Below are positions 34,774 to 42,745 of a stretch of 64,000 bases of DNA, piece after piece. The stretch's first letter is position 1. Each line of letters opens with the position of its first letter. The stretch is taken from assembly GCF_002379585.1 (NCBI RefSeq), contig NZ_DFUE01000052.1, positions 3,313 through 67,312 of the forward strand. The letters run 5' to 3'. The DNA comes from Pseudomonas sp. UBA4194 (GTDB taxonomy: Bacteria; Pseudomonadota; Gammaproteobacteria; Pseudomonadales; Pseudomonadaceae). The notes beneath the pieces are model-generated. The model did not search any database, was not told the DNA's origin, and was given only the letters and a program-made list of their open reading frames with translations. Made by a program: the position numbers and the translations under genes.

Positions 34774-36142
34774 CGGCCAGCTCCCCCAGGGTGATGGGCT
34801 TGATCGGCGGACGAATCCGGTAGTATCCGACTTCGGCGGCCGATACCTGTCGCGCCTGGGCAATCACCTCAGTGACCGTCAAACCGCATAGCCGGCCCTG
34901 ACAGGGGCCCATGCCACAACGACCAAAGGATTTGGCCTGGTTCGGGCCCGTGCAACCCAGCGCCACGAAACCGCGCAGCTCGCCTGCGGTGACTTCCTCG
35001 CAGCGGCACACTACCACCTGGTCGGCCGGAACCCGATGCTCGTCTCGCGGCCGATAAAGGCTGTCGAGGAAGGGCCGAATGCGCAGGTTCGCCTCCAGCT
35101 GCTTTTGCAGATCGGCACCCAGCTGATCCCGCTGCGGGGCGCCCAGGGCATCGAGCCGCGCAGCGATGCCCAAGGCTGCCAGTTGCCCCTGCAAGGCAGC
35201 GGCTTGCGCGCCACCGATACCACCGCCATCACCGGCAACGAAGATGCCCGGCACGTCCAGCTCGCCCCAGCTGTCGCGCAGGGGGCTGAAGCACAGTTGC
35301 AGCGGGTCCCAGGCGTGGGTCGCGCGCAACGATTGGCTGAATTGAATATTGGGCACCACGCCTTGATGCAACAGCACGCAGCGGGCTTCGATCCGTTCCT
35401 GTTTGCCTGCAACTGCAAAGGTCAGCGCCTGGGCAGCCTCGCGGCCTTCCACGGCCAGGGCCTCGGCCCCGGTGTAGTGGGGGATACGCGCCTGCTTGAG
35501 GCTGCGCATCAGCTGCAAGCCCTTGCGCAGATACGGCCAGGCGCGAAGCGCCGCGACCAGATGCCGACGTGCTCGCCAGTAGTCATCACGGTGCGTGGTG
35601 TCTACCAGCGCCTTGATCGGCACGCCGGCGCGCAGGTACTGCCAGCCCAGCAGGTAAAGCAGGGGACCGCAGCCGGCCAGCACCACCGGTTCGGTGGGCG
35701 CCAGCCCGGCGCTTTTCAGCAGGATCTGCGCCGCGCCGGCGGTCATCACCCCCGGCAAGGTCCAGCCGGGAATCGGAAAAGGGCGCTCCATGGCGCCGGT
35801 GGCCAACAGCACCGCCTTGGCTTGCAAGGTGTGCATGCGGCCATCGCGCAGATAGCTGACCTGATGATCGCGGGTCACCTGCCATACCGCAGCCCCTTTT
35901 TCATAGCGCACGGTGGCGCCAGCCAGCGCCTGGGCCAGCGCGTTGCCCTGGGCGTAATCCGGCCCGAGCATGTCGCGGCGGGCCAGGGGCGCCAGAGTGA
36001 TGCCTCGATAGATCTGACCACCGGGGCTGCCTTGTTCGTCCAGCACCACGACCTTCAGCCCATGGCTGGCCAGGCGCACCGCACCGGCCATACCGGCCGG
36101 CCCGGCACCCACCACTACCACATCGACGTGCTCCGGGTTCAT
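34766..36142 (-). CDS. FAD/NAD(P)-binding oxidoreductase with BFD-like [2Fe-2S] domain (HcnB/opine oxidase A-like)
   Basis: A 458-residue protein. The N-terminal FAD site is VVVGAGPAGMAGAVRLA with a second dinucleotide fold around VVLAGCGPLLYLLG. The C-terminal ~90 residues carry a BFD-like cysteine set (CRCEE, then GRCGMGPCQGRLC). This is the layout of HcnB and of opine oxidase subunit A, which combine with a DAO subunit and a small ferredoxin-like subunit. Those partners are the next genes upstream, overlapping by four bases. Confidence 0.88.
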   Translation of the reverse strand: MNPEHVDVVVVGAGPAGMAGAVRLASHGLKVVVLDEQGSPGGQIYRGITLAPLARRDMLGPDYAQGNALAQALAGATVRYEKGAAVWQVTRDHQVSYLRDGRMHTLQAKAVLLATGAMERPFPIPGWTLPGVMTAGAAQILLKSAGLAPTEPVVLAGCGPLLYLLGWQYLRAGVPIKALVDTTHRDDYWRARRHLVAALRAWPYLRKGLQLMRSLKQARIPHYTGAEALAVEGREAAQALTFAVAGKQERIEARCVLLHQGVVPNIQFSQSLRATHAWDPLQLCFSPLRDSWGELDVPGIFVAGDGGGIGGAQAAALQGQLAALGIAARLDALGAPQRDQLGADLQKQLEANLRIRPFLDSLYRPRDEHRVPADQVVVCRCEEVTAGELRGFVALGCTGPNQAKSFGRCGMGPCQGRLCGLTVTEVIAQARQVSAAEVGYYRIRPPIKPITLGELAGE

Positions 36143-36492
36143 GGCTGTACCTCCAGGGTCTGGACATTGGCTGGCTGGTAGACCAGGTCACGGGCGCCTT
36201 CCTGGGAGCGCACCTGCATGCCCTCGGCGACCTCGATCAGGCAGCTCTGGCGATTGGGCACGCCGTCGATGTCCACCAGGCATTCGAAACACACACCCAT
36301 CATGCAATAGGGCGCCCTGGGCGCTTCGCTCACCGGCGTGGCGCGGAATCGATTGACGCCCGACATCAGCAGTGCCGCTGCCACGCTGATGCCGGCCGGT
36401 ACGGTCAGGGGCTGGCCATTGAAGGTGAGATTCAGGGTGCGGGTCGGGCGGGTTTCGCTGGCGACCGGTTGGAACAGCGGCTCAGTGGGCAT
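36139..36492 (-). CDS. [2Fe-2S]-binding small subunit (HcnA-like)
   Basis: A 117-residue ferredoxin-like protein with a Cys cluster CMMGVCFEC and a later Cys in RQSCLIEV, as in HcnA and the gamma subunits of opine or hydroxyproline dehydrogenases. It would pass electrons within the three-part dehydrogenase. It overlaps the DAO gene by 11 bases and the HcnB-like gene by four. Confidence 0.88.
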   Translation of the reverse strand: MPTEPLFQPVASETRPTRTLNLTFNGQPLTVPAGISVAAALLMSGVNRFRATPVSEAPRAPYCMMGVCFECLVDIDGVPNRQSCLIEVAEGMQVRSQEGARDLVYQPANVQTLEVQP

Positions 36493-37621
36493 GGGCTAGC
36501 ACCTTGTCGGTGAGAAAACGTTCGCCGTTGAACACGGCCAATTCGTCGGGCTGGGCAGCGCCCATGATCCAGGGCGCGATGCGCAGCGCGTGCGCGGCGG
36601 CCAGGGTCACACCGCTGTGGCAGGTGATGACGAAGGCTCCCGGATGGGTCAACGACTGCTGATAGATCGGAAAGCCGTCGGGGCTCATTACCCGCAGTGC
36701 ACCCCAGGCCCGCACCAGCCGCACGTCGCGCAGCAGGGGAAAGGTGGCGACGCCGCGCTGGGCGATGGCCGACAGCACTTCGCGGCTGGTGCTGTCGTCG
36801 AAGCCAACCTCTTCCATGGAGTCCCCCAACTGGACGGTGCCTTCGTCGGTCTGGCGTACATTGATGGTGGGGTAGTCAAGAAAAGGCTGCACGCGCTCGC
36901 TGACCAGTACCTGGCCGCGGTTTGGCGCAACCGGCGCATGCAGGCCCACCTGGCGGGCCAGGCCCGGATTGCCCAAGCCTGCGGCCAGCACTATGCGTGG
37001 CGCACAGAACTGCTGCTGACCGGCGCTGACCCGGAAATCACCCGCGTGACCTTCAATGCGGTCTACCTGCACGCCGCCCTGAAAGCGCGCGCCGTGTGCC
37101 TGGGCCGAACCGTGCAAGGCGCGCAGCAGTTTCAACGGGTTCACATGGCCGTCCTGGGGCGTATAGCTGGCACCGACCACGGCCTTGCCGATCAGCGGCA
37201 GACGGGCCTTGAGCTCGGCGGCATCGAGCATCTCGAAAGGGTAGTCGCCGACCACGTCCTGCAATACCTGCAAGCGTTGCTGACGTTCGAGCAGTTCCTC
37301 GTCACTGAAGCACATGTGGAAACCGCCCGGTTGCTTGAGCTGAACGTCGACGCCGCTGTCTTGCAACAGGTTGTCGCGCAGCGCGCTCCAGCGCTGGGCC
37401 GATGAGCGGGTCCAGCGGGCATAGTCCGGCAGGTTGTAACCCTTGCCCTGGACCCAGACCAGGCCGAAGTTGCCCCGCGAGGCACGGAAGGCGTCATCGC
37501 CCTGGTCCAGCACCACGGTGCGTGCCCCGCTGCGGGCCAAGCCATAGGCCACGGCGGTGCCGACCAGGCCGCCGCCTATCACGATCACGTCGGCATTGAC
37601 CGCCGTCGTCGACAGGTTCAT
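36482..37621 (-). CDS. FAD-dependent DAO-family subunit (HcnC/opine oxidase B-like)
   Basis: A 379-residue flavoprotein with VIVIGGGLVGTAVAYGLARSG at the N-terminus and an HSGVTLAAAHALRIAPWI-type C-terminal FAD segment. With the following two genes it forms the HcnABC-like set, probably a membrane-linked dehydrogenase of an N-substituted or D-amino acid. The ATG at 37621 overlaps the permease stop (ATGA), tying it to the transporter. Substrate unknown. Confidence 0.88.
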   Translation of the reverse strand: MNLSTTAVNADVIVIGGGLVGTAVAYGLARSGARTVVLDQGDDAFRASRGNFGLVWVQGKGYNLPDYARWTRSSAQRWSALRDNLLQDSGVDVQLKQPGGFHMCFSDEELLERQQRLQVLQDVVGDYPFEMLDAAELKARLPLIGKAVVGASYTPQDGHVNPLKLLRALHGSAQAHGARFQGGVQVDRIEGHAGDFRVSAGQQQFCAPRIVLAAGLGNPGLARQVGLHAPVAPNRGQVLVSERVQPFLDYPTINVRQTDEGTVQLGDSMEEVGFDDSTSREVLSAIAQRGVATFPLLRDVRLVRAWGALRVMSPDGFPIYQQSLTHPGAFVITCHSGVTLAAAHALRIAPWIMGAAQPDELAVFNGERFLTDKVLAHAH

Positions 37622-38415
37622 TTGCCTTCTCCTATCAAGACCCGATCCAGCCCCACCAGACGGTCGAGTACCAGCATCAGCAGCAGGGTGCCGACGATCA
37701 GCACGGTGGACACAGCGGTGATCAATGGATCGATGGTCTGGGATATCTGGTTGTACATGGCCACCGGTAGCGTGGTGGTGCCGGGCGTGGCGACGAACAC
37801 GGTCATGGTCAGCTCGTCGAAGCTTTGGATGAACGCCAGCATCCACCCGCCGATCACGCCGGTGCGGATGCGCGGCAGAATCACCCGGTAGAAAGCGGTC
37901 CAGCGCCGGGCGCCGAGGGACAGCGCGGCCTGTTCGATGTCTTTTTCCAGGCCAATGGTGGAGGCCAGGGTCAGGCGCAGGGCGTAGGGCAGCACCACGA
38001 TGACGTGGGTCAGGCACAGCGCCCAGAACGATCCGCCAATCTGTGCCAGGGAAAAGAAGCGCAGGAAGGCAATACCCAGCACCACCGAGGGGATCATCAA
38101 CGGCGACAGCAGAAAGCCGGTCAGGGTGCCGCGGCCGGGGAAGTCGTAGCGACTGATGGCCAACGCTGCCGGAATCGCCAGCAACGTGGCGACCGTGGCC
38201 GAGGCCAGCCCCAGTTTGAGCGACAGCATGAATGCGTCGAGCATTTCCTGATTGTCCAGCAGGGCCTGGAACCAGCGCAGCGACAGGCCATCGGTGGGCA
38301 GCGACAGGTAACCTTTGTCGGTGAATGCCATGGCCATCACCACCAGCAGCGGGGCGACGATGAAGGCAATGAACAGGCTATGGAACAGCAGCGAGAAAAA
38401 TCCGTTCTTGTGCAT
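37618..38415 (-). CDS. ABC transporter permease, PotC-type
   Basis: A 265-residue permease with about six membrane segments and the EAA loop EQAALSLGARRWTAFYRVILPRI. Related permeases carry polyamines, opines or other cationic amines. It pairs with the next gene as a heterodimer. Confidence 0.91.
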   Translation of the reverse strand: MHKNGFFSLLFHSLFIAFIVAPLLVVMAMAFTDKGYLSLPTDGLSLRWFQALLDNQEMLDAFMLSLKLGLASATVATLLAIPAALAISRYDFPGRGTLTGFLLSPLMIPSVVLGIAFLRFFSLAQIGGSFWALCLTHVIVVLPYALRLTLASTIGLEKDIEQAALSLGARRWTAFYRVILPRIRTGVIGGWMLAFIQSFDELTMTVFVATPGTTTLPVAMYNQISQTIDPLITAVSTVLIVGTLLLMLVLDRLVGLDRVLIGEGK

Positions 38416-38421
38416 GGCGGC

Positions 38422-39294
38422 TCACTCGAAGACTTGCTTGAAGCGGCGTTCGGCCAGCTTGCTGCAACCCAGGATGATGATCAGGTTGGCCACCAGCAGG
38501 AGCATGGCGATCGCCGCGCCCAGGGGCCAGTTCAAGGTGCCGAGGAATTCGTCGTAGGCTGCCGTGGCGACCACCTTCAGCCGTCGTCCGCCGATGATCG
38601 CTGGCGTGGCAAAAGCCGAGGCCGCCAGGGCGAAAACGATGATCGAGCCGGACAGGATGCCGGGCATGATCTGCGGCACGATGATGCGGCGGAACACCGT
38701 CAACCGCGACGCACCCAGGGACAGCCCGGCCCATTCCACCTGCAGGTCCAGGCGCTGCAGGGTGGCCCACACCGCAATGACCATGAACGGCACCAGCACA
38801 TGGGTCAGGGCGATCACCACACCCAGTTGGGTGAACAGGATCTTCACGGGCGTATCGGTGATCCCCAGCGCCTGCAAGGCGTCGTTGATCAAGCCGTTGT
38901 TGCCCAGCAGGATCGCCCAGCCGAGGGTGCGTACCACGACCGAGATCAGCAGCGGGCCCAGCACTACCAGCAGGAACAGCGACCGCCAGCGCGGTGCCAT
39001 GCGCGCAATGATGATGGTTTCCGGAACGCCCAGCAGCACGCACAACACGGTGACGGCCAGCGCCATGGAGCCAGTGCGCAGGAAGATCTCGTGAAAGTAG
39101 TCGTCCTTGAAGACTTCCAGGTAGTTGGCCGCGCTGTACACCGGCAATACACCGTCGGTATCGCTGAACAGGTTCAGCGACAGCAGGGCCGTCAGTAACA
39201 GCGGTGCCAGCAGCAGAGCGATGAATACCAGCAATGCCGGCCCGCTCAACAGCCACGGCGCCGCGCCGACACGTTCAGCGTCATACCTGGCCAT
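38422..39294 (-). CDS. ABC transporter permease, PotB-type
   Basis: A 290-residue permease with about six membrane segments; the EAA loop is VEWAGLSLGASRLTVFRRIIVP. The ATG at 39294 overlaps the ATPase stop by 14 bases. Partner of the PotC-type permease six bases downstream. Confidence 0.91.
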   Translation of the reverse strand: MARYDAERVGAAPWLLSGPALLVFIALLLAPLLLTALLSLNLFSDTDGVLPVYSAANYLEVFKDDYFHEIFLRTGSMALAVTVLCVLLGVPETIIIARMAPRWRSLFLLVVLGPLLISVVVRTLGWAILLGNNGLINDALQALGITDTPVKILFTQLGVVIALTHVLVPFMVIAVWATLQRLDLQVEWAGLSLGASRLTVFRRIIVPQIMPGILSGSIIVFALAASAFATPAIIGGRRLKVVATAAYDEFLGTLNWPLGAAIAMLLLVANLIIILGCSKLAERRFKQVFE

Positions 39295-40354
39295 GAGCAA
39301 TCTCCCGATCCAGCAGGCGCAGGTCATCGTCGGACCAGTCCAGACCTACCTCGCTGCCTTCATCCGGCGGCAGGCTGCCCAGGTTCGGCTGGGTCATGTG
39401 TACCAGCCCCAGGTGGCTGTCCACGGCGATCAGCCACAGGTTGCCGAGAAATACCCGCAGGCGCACATGGCCATTGAGGCGCCCCAGGCCGGCCTGGGTC
39501 AGGCGGAGCTTCTCCGGACGAATGTAGACGTTGACGTCGTTGCCCAAGGCGCGGTCTTCGTGGGGCACGTGCAGCAGGGCGCCCTGCACCTGCACGTCGC
39601 AGCAGCGGGCATTGCGATGCTGCACGGCCCCGGCGAAGGCGTTGGTCTTGCCCAGGAACGCCGAAGCGAAGGGCGAGTGCGGCCGTTCATAGGCTTCGAA
39701 CGGGGTGTCGATCTGCACGATCCGGCCACGCTGCATCACGGCGATGCGATCGCTCATGGTCATGGCCTCGACCTGATCGTGGGTGACCAGGATGGTGGTG
39801 ATGCCCAGGTCACGCTGGATGGCGCGCAACTCGATGTGCATTTCTTCACGCAGCTTGGCGTCGAGGTTGGACATGGGCTCGTCGAGCAGCAACAGATCCG
39901 GGCGGATGGCCAGGGCACGAGCGATGGCCACGCGCTGACGCTGCCCGCCGGACAACGCCTTGGGGTAGCGCTCACCCAAGCCCCCCAGGCGCACCAGGTC
40001 CAGTGCCTCGGCGATGCGTCTGGCCCGTTCGGCCTTGGCCACGCCGCGCATCTCCAGGCCGAAGCTGATGTTCTGCGCGACGGTCATGTGCGGGAACAGT
40101 GCATAGCTTTGAAACACGATACCCAGGCCGCGTGCTTCGGGACGTACGTGGGTAATGTCGCGGCCATTGAGCACCACGCGGCCCTCGGTGGGCTGCACGA
40201 ATCCGGCGATCGACTGCAGGGTAGTGGTCTTGCCGCATCCGGAAGGGCCGAGCAGGGCGACGAACTCACCCTGCTGCACCTCCAGGTTCAAACCGTCGAT
40301 GGCCTTGAACGAGCCGTAGCTCTTGACGAGGCCTTCAAGTGTCAGAAATGCCAT
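39281..40354 (-). CDS. ABC transporter ATP-binding protein, PotA-type
   Basis: A 357-residue ATPase: Walker A GPSGCGKTT, signature LSGGQRQR, Walker B LLLLDEPMSNLDAK, plus a C-terminal TOBE regulatory domain (~270-357). This is the polyamine/iron class of importer ATPases. It energises uptake with the two permeases. Confidence 0.93.
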   Translation of the reverse strand: MAFLTLEGLVKSYGSFKAIDGLNLEVQQGEFVALLGPSGCGKTTTLQSIAGFVQPTEGRVVLNGRDITHVRPEARGLGIVFQSYALFPHMTVAQNISFGLEMRGVAKAERARRIAEALDLVRLGGLGERYPKALSGGQRQRVAIARALAIRPDLLLLDEPMSNLDAKLREEMHIELRAIQRDLGITTILVTHDQVEAMTMSDRIAVMQRGRIVQIDTPFEAYERPHSPFASAFLGKTNAFAGAVQHRNARCCDVQVQGALLHVPHEDRALGNDVNVYIRPEKLRLTQAGLGRLNGHVRLRVFLGNLWLIAVDSHLGLVHMTQPNLGSLPPDEGSEVGLDWSDDDLRLLDREIAHGQV

Positions 40355-40363
40355 GGCTTTGCC

Positions 40364-40383
40364 ACGCAGGCGTGCGCCTGCGT
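40364..40383 (-). terminator. Intercistronic hairpin after the binding-protein gene
   Basis: ACGCAGGCGTGCGCCTGCGT folds into a near-perfect stem with a tiny loop in the 69-base gap between the binding-protein and ATPase genes. No U tract follows. Probably an mRNA-stabilising or attenuating element. Confidence 0.5.
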
Positions 40384-40423
40384 CTCCAGAAGGGTTTCAG
40401 GACGGAGCGGATATCGGGCCGGC

Positions 40424-41476
40424 TCAGCGCTCGACGGTGCGGTTCCAGCGGGTGGTCCACTCGCTGCGTTGCTGGTTGATGGTGTCCCAGTCCACCTTGA
40501 TCAGGGCGTTCACCTTGTCCGGGCCATAAGGCATGCGGGCGGCGATTTCGGAGCTCAGCTGCACGGTCTTGTTGACTGGCGCAAAGCCGTTCTCCCTGGC
40601 CTGAATGGCCTGTACCTCGGGCGATAGCACGTACTGGATGAACTGTTGGGACAGCTCCGGCTGGGCGTTGGGGGTCACGCCGCAGGCTGCGATCTGCAGG
40701 GCGATACCGCCTTCCTTGGGGTAGATGAACTTGAGCGGGAAACCGGTGCCTTGCAGCGCAACCGCGCGGCCACTGCCGTACACCGCCATGACCACATCAC
40801 CGTTCTGCATCATGCCGTCCATTTCGCCAGGCGCCGACACCCAGGCCAGTACGTTCGGCCCGATCTCGTCCTTGAGGGCCTTGAAGCCGGGGTCGATGTC
40901 TTTCTCGCTGCCACCGCGCAGGCGCGCCATTTCCACCAGGGTATGCAGGCCGTAGGTATTGGTCACCGGCGGCATGCCCAGCAGTTGCTTGAAACGTGGG
41001 TCCTTGAGGTCTTCCCAGGAATCGGGGGCGGCCCAGCCACGTTTCTTGAAGGCTTCTTCGTTGTAGCCGATACCGGTGGCGACCACGCCGATTCCGGTAG
41101 CCTGCGAGCTCAGGCGGGCCAGCGGGTAGAGGTCCTGGTAGACCGGGGCGTCGCTCAGTTCCCCGCACAGGCCTTGTTGCAATGCCTGGTACATGGGGCC
41201 GTCGTCCATCATGGCGACGTTGATCTGCTGCCGGCCTTTCTGCGCCTGCAGCTTGGCCAGGGTTTCGGTGGAGTTGCCGGCCACGTACACCACTTTGACG
41301 TCGTGCAGTTTCTCGAATGCCGGGATGACCTTGGTCTTGTACATCTGTTCGGTGGAACCGCCGACACCGGCTACATACAAGGTCGGGGCGGCGAAGGCGT
41401 GGCTGCCGGCGAGGGCGGTCAGGGCGAGGGCGATGCGCAGGGTGGAGCGAGCGAAGGACGGTTGTTGGCTATTCAC
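40424..41476 (-). CDS. ABC transporter substrate-binding protein, PotD-like
   Basis: A 350-residue periplasmic protein, signal peptide cleaved after AFA near residue 29. The fold follows the PotD/iron-type binding proteins (LYVAGVGGSTEQMYKTKVIPAFEK, GIGYNEEAFKKRGWAAPDSWEDLKDP). It starts with GTG at 41476, seven bases after GGAG, and is the first gene of the nine-gene operon divergent from a LysR gene. The ligand is probably an amine-containing compound, inferred from the downstream oxidases. Confidence 0.91.
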   Translation of the reverse strand: MNSQQPSFARSTLRIALALTALAGSHAFAAPTLYVAGVGGSTEQMYKTKVIPAFEKLHDVKVVYVAGNSTETLAKLQAQKGRQQINVAMMDDGPMYQALQQGLCGELSDAPVYQDLYPLARLSSQATGIGVVATGIGYNEEAFKKRGWAAPDSWEDLKDPRFKQLLGMPPVTNTYGLHTLVEMARLRGGSEKDIDPGFKALKDEIGPNVLAWVSAPGEMDGMMQNGDVVMAVYGSGRAVALQGTGFPLKFIYPKEGGIALQIAACGVTPNAQPELSQQFIQYVLSPEVQAIQARENGFAPVNKTVQLSSEIAARMPYGPDKVNALIKVDWDTINQQRSEWTTRWNRTVER

Positions 41477-41699
41477 AGACTATCTCCGAAGTGCATGGGG
41501 CAGATCGAACAATGCGTCAGTCGCGTCGACGGTTCTCGACGCTACGCATGCGCTGTGCATGCTCCCGGGGCCAAGGCTGCCGGGTAGCGCATCTTGGTGT
41601 GCGCTATGTGCTGCTGTGTTCGAGTATTGCGAGCAGTCTGGTATATGGTCAAATACGGATATCCGGGCTAGCTATACATATTCGACATGGAGCGCCAGC

Positions 41700-42587
41700 A
41701 TGAACCTCAGACAGATCGAAGCATTTCGCAGCGTCATGCGCATGGGGTCGATGACGGCGGCCGCCGACGTGCTCTACACCTCTCAGCCCAATGTCAGCCG
41801 CCTCATTGCACAGCTGGAGCTGAGCACCGGGCTGACCTTGTTCAAACGTGCGGGCGTACGGCTGATACCCACCCAGGCAGGCCAGGCGTTTTTTCAGGAG
41901 GTGGAGCGGGCATTCGTGGGGCTGGACAGCCTCAAGCATTCTGCCAAGAACATCCGCAACCTGGGCACCGGGCGCTTGCGGGTAGCCGCGGTGCCGTCCA
42001 CGGGGCTGAGTGTCATCCCGCAGGTGCTCAAGACATTCACTGAGACCCGGCCAGAGCTCACGGTGTCGCTGCACGTGAACTCCTCACCCACGGTGGAGCA
42101 GTGGGTGAAGTCACAGTTCTGCGACATCGGCATCGTGGTGCACCCTGGCGACCTGGCCAACCATCAGGTCGAGCTGCTGGCTCAGGTGTCGGCCGTGTGC
42201 GTGCTGCCCAAGGCTCATCCGTTGGCGGCGCAGGCGTCCATTACTTTCAGTGATCTGGAAGGCCAGCCGTTCGTGTCGCTCTGCCACGGCGACGGCACGC
42301 GGGCGTTGGTAGACGGTCTGTTCGAGCAGGCGGGGGTGGAGCGGGTGATGGCGGTTGAAGCGCAGTACAGCGCGATCAATTGCGAGATGGTGGCTCATGG
42401 GATGGGGATTACTTTGGCGCATCCGCTGGTGGCCAGGGACTACCTGCATCGGGATATCGTGGTGCGGCCGTTTCGCCCGGATATCCTGTTTCCCACCTAT
42501 GTGATCTGGCCGAGTGCGCAAAATCGGACGACATTGGCGGAGGATTTCATCGAGACGCTGAAAGAGTTCTATGCGGGGGTGGTGTGA
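41700..42587 (+). CDS. LysR-family regulator, OccR/NocR-like
   Basis: A 295-residue LysR regulator. Its N-terminus (MNLRQIEAFRSVMRMGSMT, then LYTSQPNVSRLIAQLE) closely resembles OccR/NocR, the octopine and nopaline regulators. The effector domain starts near residue 90. TGGAG lies seven bases before the ATG. The 223-base divergent gap to the transporter operon has a GGATATCC palindrome (about 41662-41669) in an AT-rich patch, a candidate site. It probably induces the operon in response to its substrate. Confidence 0.9.
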   Translation: MNLRQIEAFRSVMRMGSMTAAADVLYTSQPNVSRLIAQLELSTGLTLFKRAGVRLIPTQAGQAFFQEVERAFVGLDSLKHSAKNIRNLGTGRLRVAAVPSTGLSVIPQVLKTFTETRPELTVSLHVNSSPTVEQWVKSQFCDIGIVVHPGDLANHQVELLAQVSAVCVLPKAHPLAAQASITFSDLEGQPFVSLCHGDGTRALVDGLFEQAGVERVMAVEAQYSAINCEMVAHGMGITLAHPLVARDYLHRDIVVRPFRPDILFPTYVIWPSAQNRTTLAEDFIETLKEFYAGVV

Positions 42588-42745
42588 ATGATCGCAGGCT
42601 CGGGCGTGTGGCGGACTCATCAGCGATTCTGGTCGCCTGAACCTGTGACGCGCAGGCCGTGGCGCAGATGGGAACTGTACTCATTGGTCGCCGGTCCCGG
42701 CACACAATGCTATTGTTGCTGGCGCACCCTTATTCAGAGTTGAAC

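Noticed and set aside
39125..40627. A 500-codon open frame antisense to the PotA-type ATPase
   Set aside because: His/Gln/Gly-rich with no family resemblance; the ATPase motifs on the minus strand are complete.
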